6,713 nucleotides of DNA from Alphaproteobacteria bacterium (lineage in GTDB: Bacteria; Pseudomonadota; Alphaproteobacteria; M2410). Positions 1-6,698 of the stretch are shown here, piece by piece. Numbering within the stretch: the first letter of the stretch is position 1; every line of letters starts with the position of its first letter. A program made the position numbers and the translations under genes. Where the stretch lies: positions 1-6,713 of the forward strand of contig JAJFIN010000399.1 in the NCBI GenBank assembly GCA_021774955.1. Direction: 5' to 3'. A model generated the notes under the pieces. That model had not been told where the DNA came from. It saw only the letters and a program-made list of their open reading frames with translations, and did not search any database.

Positions 1-422
1 TTGAGGGCGAGGCAGTGCTGACGGCCGGCGATGGTGTGGGAACGGGCAAGGTGTTTCACTAGGTCAACGGGAAATTTGATATCCATCAGCGTGTTTATCA
101 AATTTCGAACTTCACTGATCGTGTAAATGGTTTCTACTTCTATCTGTTCTTCAGCACCTGTTTCTATAACCGCATTATGCAAATGACAGCAAAGTCATCT
201 GTTGACTCCGTTCGTCGGGACATGATCGCTCGGATGCTTGTTCCCCTGCCGCCGACGTTGGATGAGCAACGCGCCATTGCTTCCGTCCTATCCGATGTGG
301 ATGCTGAGTTGGCGGCGTTGGAGGCTCGCCGCATTAAGACCCGCGATCTCAAACAGGCTATGATGCAGGAATTGCTAACCGGCAAGACACGTCTCGTTTC
401 GACAGGAGATTCGGATGACTGA
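1..422 (+). pseudogene. hsdS: Type I restriction specificity subunit HsdS, C-terminal part, interrupted by an in-frame amber codon
   Basis: HsdS selects the DNA target of a type I restriction-modification complex and bridges two HsdM subunits; the 5' part lies outside the window. Reading frame 3 from the left edge gives a typical second target-recognition-domain segment (LTAGDGVGTGKVFH, then VNGKFDIHQRVYQISNF). It continues with the conserved C-terminal helix region PPTLDEQRAIASVLSDVDAEL and ends at the family's usual tail, [14 protein letters not shown]. Between the two segments, codon 60-62 is TAG in the same frame, where family members read FHY(V/I)NGKFD, so one base change from TAC or TAT explains it. 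No frameshift is present. The ATG at 177 could only restart an 81-residue tail and has no evident ribosome binding site. The stop (420-422) overlaps the hsdR start by 8 bp. Identity as HsdS is secure. Loss of function is inferred; a sequencing error or a functional truncated subunit remains possible. Confidence 0.88.
404..408 (+). promoter_or_regulatory. Ribosome binding site of hsdR
   Basis: AGGAG lies 6 nt before the ATG at 415, inside the last codons of hsdS. It fixes the hsdR start and lets hsdR be translated independently of whether ribosomes reach the end of hsdS, which matters because hsdS carries an early stop. Confidence 0.75.
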
Positions 423-3400
423 GAATCCCCGCCCTGAACGGCTGACCCAGAACCGTGTCGTCGCCCTGTTCACAGATCCGGCCTGCCCTGACTACCTCGG
501 CTATGACTACCTTGATGACTGGAGCAAGCGCGATAACAATCGTTCCATCGAGGTCGGCCTGTTGCGGACAAACCTCAAGCAACGCGGATATTCCGATGCG
601 CACATTTCTGCTGCGCTGCAAAGGCTGGAAACCGCTGCCGACACTACCGGCGTGACGCTCTACCAGGCCAATCTGCGCACCTATCAATGGCTGCGCTACG
701 GTATTCCTGTGCAAGTCGCTGTCGGGAAAGAACACGAAACGGTGCATCTGATTGAATGGGACCACGCTGACCTGAACGACTTTGCTCTCGCCGAGGAAGT
801 GACCCTGAAAGGTGGTCATGAGCGGCGTCCCGATCTAGTGCTGTATCTGAACGGCATTGCCGTCGGCGTTATTGAGCTTAAACGCAGCTCGGTGGAGGTG
901 GCCGGCGGCGTGCGTCAGCTGATCACCAATCAGGAGGAGATCTTCAACAAGGGCTTTTTCAGCACGGTGCAGTTTGTCCTTGCAGGGAGTGATTCTCAGG
1001 GGCTGCGCTATGGCACAACCGGCACGCCCGAAAAATTCTTTGTCGAATGGAAGGATGAGGACGGCGCTGCCGGGGAGGATGCAATTGCCGCTGGCGCATT
1101 GCTCGACAAGCCCGTGGCTCAGATGTGTAACAAGGAGCGTTTGCTGGACCTGATTCGCAACTTTATCATATTTGATGCTGGCCAGAAGAAAGTCCCCCGA
1201 CCGCACCAGTTCTTTGGTGTCAAGGCGGCACAAGAGCGGATCAGGCAGCGCGAGGGCGGTGTCATCTGGCACACCCAGGGCAGCGGCAAGAGCATCGTTA
1301 TGGTATTTATTGCCAAATGGCTGATGGAGCATGATCCCGATGCGCGTATCCTGATTATCACTGACCGAGACGAGCTGGATCAACAGATCGTTGGCGTGAT
1401 GCAAAATGCTGGTGTAATTGGTGATGGCGCACCGTCACCGCGCATTACGTCGCGGGCGCAGTTTGTCGAAAAATTGGGTGCGACCACGCCTCGCCTGCTG
1501 TGTGCGCTGGTCCATAAATTCGAGCCTGACCTCAAGAGCGACCCGCCCCCCGTTCACGGACGGTTTTATATTTTCGTGGACGAATGCCACCGCACTCAGA
1601 GCGGCGACATGAACAAACAGATGAAGCGTTGGATGAGCAATGCGATTTTCATCGGCTTCACGGGCACGCCCTTGTTGCGTAGAGATAAAAAGACCACGCG
1701 AGAAGTCTTCGGTACCTATATTCACACTTATAAATTCCATCAGGCCGTCGCGGATAAGGTGATCCTTGACCTCAAATACGAGGCCCGCGATGTGCCACAG
1801 CGTCTGACCTCACAAAAGGCCATTGACGCCTGGTTCGACCAAAAAACAAAAGGGCTGAACAATTTTCAAAAGGCGGTGCTTCGTAAACGTTGGGCGACTA
1901 TTGAAGAGCTGATGAGTGCGGGCGAGCGTAAGCAACGTATTATTGCCAGCATCATTGAGGACTTCGGCCTTAAGCCGCGCCTCAACAATGATCGCGGTAC
2001 GGCTATTTTAGTGGCGGCTTCCATCTACGATGCCTGTCATTACTTCCGGCTGTTCCAGAATACAACTTTCGGCCGATACTGCGGCATCATTACTTCCTTT
2101 GAACCAAACCACAACGCGATTTCCGGTGAACCTGCAGATAGTGACGAACGCTATAAGTTTGACACCTACAAGAAACACGTTTTGACAACGGACCAGACGA
2201 CTAAGCAGTACGAGGATGAAACCAAACGGCGTTTTATCGAGGAACCTGCTAATTGCAAATTACTGATTGTGGTCAGCAAGCTCCTGACCGGGTTCGATGC
2301 TCCTTCATGTTCTTATATCTATCTCGACAATGAAGTGCACGACCACAACTTGTTCCAGGCTATTTGCCGCACTAACCGTCTTGATGGTGACGATAAGGAA
2401 TATGGCCATATTGTTGATTTTAAGGAATTGTTTGGAGACGTGAAGCAAGCCATTGCCGTTTACAATTCCGACGAACTGGATATCGAAAACGCCAGTGAAG
2501 ATAACAACATAACACTTAAAGATTGGCGCGAAGAGGGAAAATCAAGGCTCGATGCTGCCCGCGAGGCGTTGAAATATTTGTGCGATCCTGTACCACAACC
2601 ACGCGAGGTGGAGCAATATCTGCATTATTTCTGCGGTGATGCCAATGACCCGAACGCTCTCAATGACACCGAAGCCTTACGGATTTCGTTCTACAAATCA
2701 GTGGTCACGTTTGTCCGGGCCTTTGCTGCCATTTCTCAAGACTTGATAGAGGCCGGATATGCGGATGCCGAGATCATCGTCTTACGCAACGAGTTTGGTT
2801 TTTTCAGCGATACGCGTGCCGCCATCAAGAAACACTCTGGCGAAGAACTGGATATCAAGCCGTTCGAAGCGGATATGCGCCACCTCATCAATACTTATAT
2901 CCAAGCCGATCCGGCCGATCCTCTGGGCACTATGGATAACTATTCGTTGGTTGAACTGATTATCGAAACCGGCATCCACGATGCCATTGCCAAAAAGCTT
3001 AACGAGAAAGGTAAGCTCACAAGAAATGCCGTTGCAGAAGGTATCATCAACAATATCCGCAGAACCATCATCCGCGATCAGCTTACCGATCCCCGGTTTT
3101 ACGAGGAGCTATCGAAATTGCTTGATGACCTTATCAAACAAAAACGCGATGACACTGAATCCTACGAGGCGTTCCTCAAGGAGGCAGAAGAGTTGGCTAA
3201 CAAGATGGCTAGAAAATCAGCGTCAGGAACGTATCCATCGGTGTTGAATGGGCATCCCCGCGCCGTCGTGCTGTTCAACAATCTAGCAAGCATTCCAGCG
3301 AGCAGTTTTCAGTGTCCGGAAGATGTAGACGTGAAGGCGGCCCTCGCGCTTGAAATCGACCGTGCCATGCGCGAAAAGGCTCCAGCTGGATGGAAGGGTG

Positions 3401-3513
3401 ACGACACACGAGAAAAACAAGTGTTAAATGCACTCTTCCCGCTGTTGAAACGAGATCGTAAGGCAACACTGGCCGTGTTTGAGATTATTAAGAACCAACC
3501 AGGTTACGCATGA
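415..3513 (+). CDS. hsdR: Type I restriction enzyme motor/endonuclease subunit HsdR
   Basis: This 1032-residue protein is the ATP-dependent translocase and nuclease subunit that joins HsdM and HsdS to cut unmodified DNA far from the recognition site. The N-terminal HsdR_N nuclease domain has a PD-(D/E)xK core: D140 in RRPD, then E154 and K156 in IELK. The superfamily 2 helicase motor follows: Walker A TQGSGKS at 287-293 (K292), motif Ia TDRDELDQQ at 316-324, DECH box 389-392, motif [10 protein letters not shown] 414-420, motif V TGFDAP 625-630 and motif [10 protein letters not shown] 648-655. The remaining ~370 residues are the helical C-terminal part that contacts the methylase core. Length is normal for the family (EcoR124I HsdR is of similar size) and no motif is damaged. 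It overlaps hsdS by 8 bp and the next gene by 4 bp. It cannot restrict without a working HsdS, so the upstream amber codon probably silences it in place. Which type I family (IA-ID) it belongs to was not decided. Confidence 0.97.
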   Translation: MTENPRPERLTQNRVVALFTDPACPDYLGYDYLDDWSKRDNNRSIEVGLLRTNLKQRGYSDAHISAALQRLETAADTTGVTLYQANLRTYQWLRYGIPVQVAVGKEHETVHLIEWDHADLNDFALAEEVTLKGGHERRPDLVLYLNGIAVGVIELKRSSVEVAGGVRQLITNQEEIFNKGFFSTVQFVLAGSDSQGLRYGTTGTPEKFFVEWKDEDGAAGEDAIAAGALLDKPVAQMCNKERLLDLIRNFIIFDAGQKKVPRPHQFFGVKAAQERIRQREGGVIWHTQGSGKSIVMVFIAKWLMEHDPDARILIITDRDELDQQIVGVMQNAGVIGDGAPSPRITSRAQFVEKLGATTPRLLCALVHKFEPDLKSDPPPVHGRFYIFVDECHRTQSGDMNKQMKRWMSNAIFIGFTGTPLLRRDKKTTREVFGTYIHTYKFHQAVADKVILDLKYEARDVPQRLTSQKAIDAWFDQKTKGLNNFQKAVLRKRWATIEELMSAGERKQRIIASIIEDFGLKPRLNNDRGTAILVAASIYDACHYFRLFQNTTFGRYCGIITSFEPNHNAISGEPADSDERYKFDTYKKHVLTTDQTTKQYEDETKRRFIEEPANCKLLIVVSKLLTGFDAPSCSYIYLDNEVHDHNLFQAICRTNRLDGDDKEYGHIVDFKELFGDVKQAIAVYNSDELDIENASEDNNITLKDWREEGKSRLDAAREALKYLCDPVPQPREVEQYLHYFCGDANDPNALNDTEALRISFYKSVVTFVRAFAAISQDLIEAGYADAEIIVLRNEFGFFSDTRAAIKKHSGEELDIKPFEADMRHLINTYIQADPADPLGTMDNYSLVELIIETGIHDAIAKKLNEKGKLTRNAVAEGIINNIRRTIIRDQLTDPRFYEELSKLLDDLIKQKRDDTESYEAFLKEAEELANKMARKSASGTYPSVLNGHPRAVVLFNNLASIPASSFQCPEDVDVKAALALEIDRAMREKAPAGWKGDDTREKQVLNALFPLLKRDRKATLAVFEIIKNQPGYA

Positions 3514-4226
3514 GCGAAATAATTGAACTAGGCGAGATCGCGATTGAGGTGACCCGGAAGGACATCAAGAATGTCCATCTATCCGTCCATCCTCCAAGTG
3601 GTCGCGTCAGGTTGGCCGCGCCGACGGATACGCGGCTTGAAGTAGCTCGCGCCTATGCCGTCTCCAAGCTGAGTTGGATTCGTCTGCAACAGGAGAAGTT
3701 GCTCAATCAAGCGCGGGAAACTCCCCGTGAGTATGTCGAGCGCGAAAGCCATTATCTTTGGGGACGCCGTCATTTGCTGACGGTGATCGAACGTAATGCC
3801 AAGCCATCTGTTTCACTCGACCATAAACGGATAACCCTGAGCGTTCGTCCAGGCAGTGACCAGGTCAAACGAGCATCGGTCATCCACGAATGGCAAAGAT
3901 CACTCTTACATGATTTGATTCCACCGCTGATCGGCAAATGGGAACCTAAACTCGGCGTTCAGGTGGCGGCTTATTTTCTCCAGCGCATGAAAACTAAGTG
4001 GGGGAGCTGCAATCACAACGCAGGTCATATCCGCTTGAACACCGAGCTAGTCAAGAAGCCCAAAGACCTTATCGAGTATGTAATTGTGCACGAGATGGCT
4101 CATCTTATGGACCCGACCCACAGTGACCGGTTTGTGGCTGTGCTAAATAAGCATTATCCAACATGGCGAGAAGCGCGCGCCGAACTCAATGAGCTGCCGC
4201 TTACAGCTGAGATATGGAATGAGTGA
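3510..4226 (+). CDS. YgjP-like / M48-family (DUF45) zinc metallopeptidase, coupled to hsdR
   Basis: This 238-residue protein is a putative zinc-dependent protease of the YgjP/SprT-like group. The C-terminal catalytic region holds the gluzincin motif HEMAH at 194-198, with H194 and H198 as zinc ligands and E195 as catalytic base. H204 in DPTHSDRF is the likely third ligand. The family signature KWGSC lies at 163-167 in [18 protein letters not shown]. The N-terminal half (about 1-110) matches the usual YgjP N-domain, with R/K-rich beta segments and a WGRRH motif near residue 86. No signal peptide or membrane segment is seen, so it should be cytoplasmic. Its ATG overlaps the hsdR stop in an ATGA arrangement with only a weak upstream AGG, so translation is probably coupled to HsdR. 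Such genes are recurrent neighbours of type I systems. Turnover of HsdR or another subunit is a reasonable guess, but the substrate is unknown. Confidence 0.9.
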   Translation: MSEIIELGEIAIEVTRKDIKNVHLSVHPPSGRVRLAAPTDTRLEVARAYAVSKLSWIRLQQEKLLNQARETPREYVERESHYLWGRRHLLTVIERNAKPSVSLDHKRITLSVRPGSDQVKRASVIHEWQRSLLHDLIPPLIGKWEPKLGVQVAAYFLQRMKTKWGSCNHNAGHIRLNTELVKKPKDLIEYVIVHEMAHLMDPTHSDRFVAVLNKHYPTWREARAELNELPLTAEIWNE

Positions 4227-4310
4227 TCGTTGCATTTTTGCGGCTGATACAGGGTCCGCTGCGTTGAACCCTATGTGAGACGAAGAGTAAACGGGTCCCG
4301 GCGCCGCTAC

Positions 4311-4339
4311 TTGCAATTCGGATATGTTTAGGTTATACT
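4311..4339 (+). promoter_or_regulatory. Sigma-70-type promoter of the serine recombinase gene
   Basis: A -35 box TTGCAA (4311-4316) and a -10 box TATACT (4334-4339) are separated by exactly 17 bp. The expected transcription start, about 7 nt after the -10 box, falls at 4345-4347, which is the recombinase ATG itself. The boxes and spacing are read directly; activity is inferred. Confidence 0.65.
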
Positions 4340-4344
4340 AAACA
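4325..4344. promoter_or_regulatory. Perfect inverted repeat over the -10 box, candidate operator
   Basis: TGTTTAG (4325-4331) and CTAAACA (4338-4344) form a perfect 7-bp inverted repeat with a 6-bp centre. It covers the -10 box and ends 2 nt before the recombinase ATG. A dimeric repressor bound here would occlude RNA polymerase. The regulator is not identifiable in this window. If the transcript starts at the ATG, the repeat is not transcribed, which favours a DNA-binding role over an RNA hairpin. Confidence 0.5.
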
Positions 4345-4346
4345 AT

Positions 4347-5930
4347 ATGACAAATAAAACAGATACGCTAATTCATAAAACCTCCGGGGAAGTCCACCGG
4401 GCGGTTGTTTACGCGCGTGTTTCTTCTAAGGAGCAGGACCGGGAAGGGTTCTCAATCCCCGCTCAGCTTAAGTTGCTAAAGGAGTATGCAGCGCAGGAGG
4501 GATTTTCGATTACTGGCGAGTTTGTAGATATTGAAACGGCCAAGCAGAGCGGCCGGAAAAGCTTCAACGAAATGGTCTCATCACTTCGGAAGATGACCGG
4601 AGCACGGATCATCCTGGTCGAGAAAACGGACAGGCTTTATCGTAACCTCAAAGATTGGGTGATGCTTGATGATTTGGACGTTGAAATCCATCTGGTCAAG
4701 GAAGGCGCTGTTCTGTCGCGCGAGTCACGCTCATCTGAGAAGTTCATGCATGGCATTAAGGTGCTGATGGCAAAGAACTATGTCGACAACCTTTCCGAAG
4801 AGACGCGCAAAGGTATGCTCGAGAAAGCGGGTCAGGGTATCTGGCCGTCAGCGGCACCCCTCGGCTACAAAAATACTGAAGGAACCAGTGGCAAGAGGAT
4901 AATCGAGCCTGATCCAGAGGCTGGTCCGTTGGTGACAAAATTGTTTGAGTGGTATTCCGAAGGACAGCTTGCGCTGAGAGACCTTTCAAAAAAAGCTAGG
5001 GAAGCTGGCTTTAGTTACCGCAAAAGCGGAACACCGATACCGACCAGCACGGTTCAAAAGATCCTTAGAAATCGGATTTATATGGGCGAATTCGAATGGA
5101 GCGGTCAGATCTATAAAGGGAGCCATCTGCCGCTGGTTTCGCGTGATCTATGGGAACAAGTTCAAAATGTGTTGGACGGCCGTAAAGCCAGCAAACACCG
5201 GCGTGCAAAACATGATTTTGCCTTTTCGGGTCTGGTCACATGTGGGCATTGTGGTTGCTCATTGGTCGGGGAGATCAAGAAACAGCGCTACATCTATTAT
5301 CATTGCACTGGCTACAAGGGAAATTGTGGCGAACCATATGTGCGTGAAGAGGTGTTGGAAGCAAAGTTTGGTGAAATTTTGGGTCGCCTTGTATTTGGAG
5401 ACGAAGTATTGGAATGGGTTCGCGATGCTTTGCATGCCAGCCACGCAGACGAGCGGCATGAACATGAGGCTGCGATCAGTCGGCTACAGGCTGAATATGA
5501 GCGGCTTCAAAAACGCATACATGCTGCTTATGTCGACAAACTTGACGGCATCATTGATGCGGTGCTTTTTGACCAGATGTCGAACGAATGGAGAGAAGCG
5601 CAAAATCGTTGTCTAAAAGACATCGAGCATCATCAGAGTGCAGACAAGTCGTATCTTACAGACGGTGTTCGCTTGCTTGAACTGGCTCAGAATGCGCAAC
5701 AGCTATTCTTGAAACAGAATGCGCGGGAGAAACGTCGACTTTTGAACTATCTAGTATCGAACTCCGCATGGAGTGACGGTGAATTGACGACGACCTTGCA
5801 CCAACCGTTTGATTTAATTGCTGAAACGACAGCCATTGACGCAAAGAGAAAGACCGCTGGAGCCTGCTCCAACAGTCTTTCTGAGAATTGGCTCCCCGGG
5901 CCGGACTCGAACCAGCGACAAAGCGGTTAA
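4347..5930 (+). CDS. Large serine recombinase / site-specific integrase
   Basis: This 527-residue protein should integrate or excise the island through a serine-DNA intermediate. The resolvase catalytic domain starts at about residue 19: YARVSSKEQ places the nucleophile at S26 with R24 beside it, SGRKSF follows near 68-73, and DRLYRN is at 95-100. A recombinase domain spans about 165-285 (PLGYKNT through SRDLWEQVQNVL). A zinc ribbon has C299, C302, C320 and C327, and a coiled coil covers roughly 365-410. ATG 4347 is the only ATG, GTG or TTG start in frame between the upstream stop (4329-4331) and the catalytic motif. It has no Shine-Dalgarno sequence and sits at the predicted transcription start, so leaderless translation is likely. 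The last ~26 codons read the complement of the tRNA-Asn terminator and of tRNA-Asn, giving the tail WLPGPDSNQRQSG, and the stop comes from the anticodon region. That tail is chromosomal sequence and may be dispensable. The gene is convergent with the tRNA. Confidence 0.93.
   Translation: MTNKTDTLIHKTSGEVHRAVVYARVSSKEQDREGFSIPAQLKLLKEYAAQEGFSITGEFVDIETAKQSGRKSFNEMVSSLRKMTGARIILVEKTDRLYRNLKDWVMLDDLDVEIHLVKEGAVLSRESRSSEKFMHGIKVLMAKNYVDNLSEETRKGMLEKAGQGIWPSAAPLGYKNTEGTSGKRIIEPDPEAGPLVTKLFEWYSEGQLALRDLSKKAREAGFSYRKSGTPIPTSTVQKILRNRIYMGEFEWSGQIYKGSHLPLVSRDLWEQVQNVLDGRKASKHRRAKHDFAFSGLVTCGHCGCSLVGEIKKQRYIYYHCTGYKGNCGEPYVREEVLEAKFGEILGRLVFGDEVLEWVRDALHASHADERHEHEAAISRLQAEYERLQKRIHAAYVDKLDGIIDAVLFDQMSNEWREAQNRCLKDIEHHQSADKSYLTDGVRLLELAQNAQQLFLKQNAREKRRLLNYLVSNSAWSDGELTTTLHQPFDLIAETTAIDAKRKTAGACSNSLSENWLPGPDSNQRQSG
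5847..5882 (-). terminator. Intrinsic terminator of tRNA-Asn, inside the recombinase 3' end
   Basis: Read on the minus strand, the sequence beginning 6 nt after the tRNA CCA folds into a 17-bp stem with a 2-nt centre (or a 4-nt loop if the closing pair opens). Arms are at 5866-5882 and 5847-5863, and the stem is followed by a pyrimidine-rich CTTTG. Two positions (5855/5874 and 5857/5872) are G-U pairs in minus-strand RNA but A-C mismatches in plus-strand RNA. This indicates that the structure is maintained for the tRNA transcript, not for the recombinase mRNA. The recombinase ORF simply reads through it in antisense. Confidence 0.72.
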
Positions 5931-5964
5931 CAGCCGCTTGCTCTACCAACTGAGCTACCGGGGA
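5889..5964 (-). tRNA. tRNA-Asn (anticodon GTT)
   Basis: The minus strand gives a complete 76-nt cloverleaf. The acceptor arms TCCCCGG and CCGGGGA pair perfectly, with discriminator G and an encoded CCA (5889-5891). The D-arm is GCTC-AGTTGGTA-GAGC, and the anticodon stem AGCGG/CCGCT has the loop CTGTTAA, giving anticodon GTT. The variable loop has 5 nt, and the T-arm GCTGG-TTCGAGT-CCGGC contains one G-U pair. It delivers asparagine to AAC and AAU codons. It is intact although a recombinase ORF enters it from the opposite side, so any integration here has restored or spared the gene. Confidence 0.97.
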
Positions 5965-5978
5965 TTATTGTCATCATG

Positions 5979-5993
5979 GGCAGACATTCTGCC
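5979..5993. repeat. Short perfect inverted repeat upstream of tRNA-Asn
   Basis: GGCAGA (5979-5984) and TCTGCC (5988-5993) form a perfect 6-bp inverted repeat with a CAT centre. It overlaps the candidate -10 box of tRNA-Asn. It may be an operator or a leader hairpin, or it may be chance; nothing else in the sequence decides this. Confidence 0.4.
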
Positions 5994-6015
5994 AAAGCAG
6001 AGCCTGCTATATCAA
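5986..6015 (-). promoter_or_regulatory. Candidate promoter of tRNA-Asn
   Basis: On the minus strand, TTGATA (6010-6015) and CAGAAT (5986-5991) are 18 bp apart, with 5/6 and 4/6 matches to the sigma-70 boxes. The predicted start near 5979 would give a short 5' leader removed by RNase P. The -10 box overlaps a perfect inverted repeat (5979-5993). The spacing is acceptable but the -10 match is modest. Confidence 0.35.
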
Positions 6016-6114
6016 AGTCACTTCAGGTATGAAAGAACAAAAATTGCAGATTATTGGCAAACATTGCAAGTAATCTGGTGTGGCTTACCTATATAGAATC
6101 GACTGGTTATGGCT

Positions 6115-6121
6115 AGGGGTG
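6115..6121 (+). promoter_or_regulatory. Ribosome binding site deciding the start at 6130
   Basis: AGGGGTG lies 8 nt upstream of ATG 6130. It lies downstream of the alternative ATG at 6109, so it supports the shorter protein. Confidence 0.6.
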
Positions 6122-6129
6122 ATTTTAAT

Positions 6130-6402
6130 ATGGCGAAACTTAAGTTTCGTAGCCGTGACGTAAATTTACCGGCTTCGCGAGCTGTTCGGCTTGGACTTGG
6201 CATCGCACTTATCGTGCTTGGCTTTTTTGGCTTGCTGCCTGTTCTTGGGTTTTGGATGATTCCTTTGGGAATATTGGTACTTTCGGTCGACTTGCCTGTA
6301 GTGCGCCGGTTGCGGCGAAGGTTTGAAGTGTGGCTGGGGCGTCAATTGACTGGTCGGAAGAAGAATCAAAAAAAGAATCAAGACACCAAACTATCAAAAT
6401 GA
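6130..6402 (+). CDS. Small alphaproteobacterial membrane protein, PGPGW-like hairpin type, function unknown
   Basis: The product is a 90-residue basic membrane protein. A hydrophobic stretch at about 21-42 is followed by the motif LPVLGFWMIPLG (36-47) and a second hydrophobic stretch to about 53. Together these should form a helical hairpin in the inner membrane. The arrangement recalls the PGPGW-type small transmembrane proteins, in which a Pro/Gly/Trp turn links two short helices; membership is my recollection, not a search result. After it comes DLPVVRRLRRRFEVWLGR, strongly basic and presumably at the cytoplasmic face, and then a Lys/Gln/Asn-rich tail. I chose ATG 6130 over the in-frame ATG at 6109 because AGGGGTG (6115-6121) precedes it by 8 nt, whereas 6109 has no ribosome binding site. 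It stands alone between two oppositely oriented tRNA genes. No function is assigned. Confidence 0.75.
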   Translation: MAKLKFRSRDVNLPASRAVRLGLGIALIVLGFFGLLPVLGFWMIPLGILVLSVDLPVVRRLRRRFEVWLGRQLTGRKKNQKKNQDTKLSK

Positions 6403-6421
6403 TCTCAAGATTTGGCTCTGA

Positions 6422-6435
6422 TGTGGTTTCCCACA
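6422..6435. repeat. Small hairpin after the membrane protein gene
   Basis: TGTGG (6422-6426) and CCACA (6431-6435) pair around TTTC, 19 nt after the stop codon. The stem is short and followed by AAAATT on the plus strand, so it is a poor terminator alone. It sits next to the stronger hairpin at 6441-6467. Confidence 0.35.
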
Positions 6436-6440
6436 AAATT

Positions 6441-6467
6441 CGGGGCCGCATGGGTGGTGCGGCCCCG
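6441..6467. terminator. Strong GC-rich hairpin, probable bidirectional or minus-strand terminator
   Basis: A perfect 10-bp stem (6441-6450 with 6458-6467, nine of ten pairs G-C) closes a 7-nt loop. On the minus strand it is followed by AATTTT, which suits an intrinsic terminator for transcription arriving from tRNA-Cys. On the plus strand no U-tract follows, but the hairpin could still protect or end the mRNA of the small membrane protein gene. Confidence 0.6.
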
Positions 6468-6490
6468 TAGGTGTTGGGTAAATGGTGGGG

Positions 6491-6508
6491 TGTCTTCAAG
6501 GGAAGACA
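6491..6508. repeat. Perfect 7-bp inverted repeat with 4-nt loop
   Basis: TGTCTTC (6491-6497) and GAAGACA (6502-6508) flank AAGG, forming a compact hairpin or operator-like palindrome. No U-tract follows on either strand. It is the third stem in the 222-bp gap between the membrane protein gene and tRNA-Cys. Confidence 0.45.
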
Positions 6509-6530
6509 ATGGGACTTTGCGAGATTCTTA

Positions 6531-6546
6531 TTAACAAAAGGTTAAC
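6531..6546 (+). promoter_or_regulatory. CtrA-type box TTAA-N7-TTAAC
   Basis: TTAA (6531-6534), seven bases, then TTAAC (6542-6546) matches exactly the full CtrA site known from alphaproteobacteria. CtrA is the cell-cycle response regulator. No start codon of a convincing gene lies downstream on either strand before the next annotated gene, so a target is not obvious. The nearest genes are tRNA-Cys (3' end at 6625) and the small membrane protein gene, which ends at 6402. Binding is inferred from the match only. Confidence 0.45.
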
Positions 6547-6624
6547 AAGAGAAGCCGGGCCATTAGAGTTTAAACTGCGGGATCAAGCGCATCGATGTCC
6601 ATTTTTGATGGGTTGAACCCTCTG

Positions 6625-6698
6625 TGGAGGCCACGCCCGGAATCGAACCGGGGTCCACGGCTTTGCAGGCCGCTGCGTAACCACTCCGCCACGTGGCC
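6625..6698 (-). tRNA. tRNA-Cys (anticodon GCA)
   Basis: The minus strand gives a 74-nt cloverleaf. Acceptor arms GGCCACG and CGTGGCC are perfectly complementary, with discriminator T and an encoded CCA (6625-6627). The anticodon stem GCGGC/GCCGT (one G-U pair) carries the loop CTGCAAA, giving anticodon GCA. The T-arm is CCCGG-TTCGATT-CCGGG. It serves UGC and UGU codons. Its promoter would lie beyond the right edge. Confidence 0.97.

Noticed and set aside
358..1404. Long minus-strand open frames opposite hsdS and hsdR (358-819 and 835-1404)
   Set aside because: They lie fully opposite well-supported Hsd motifs, encode no recognisable domain and have no ribosome binding site or promoter pattern of their own.
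4251..4272. AGGGT/ACCCT pair after the metallopeptidase gene, considered as an operon terminator
   Set aside because: Only a 5-bp stem with a 12-nt loop and no U-tract; too weak to call. The spacer 4227-4310 shows no other convincing terminator.
5818..6096. Plus-strand open frame running through the antisense of tRNA-Asn
   Set aside because: Its sequence is the tRNA complement plus unrelated flanks; it has no ribosome binding site and its reading frame overlaps the recombinase end and the tRNA leader.
6109..6129. Earlier ATG for the small membrane protein, adding MARGDFN
   Set aside because: It lacks a ribosome binding site, while AGGGGTG stands before the ATG at 6130. The added residues do not resemble the rest of the protein.
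4263..6626. Near-identical 15-bp stretches beginning GTTGAACCCT at about 4264 and 6612 (14 of 15 matching), considered as attachment-site direct repeats
   Set aside because: A match of this quality is expected about once by chance in a window of this size, and the interval would make an element holding core-like genes and an intact tRNA-Asn. Neither copy lies at a plausible recombinase target.
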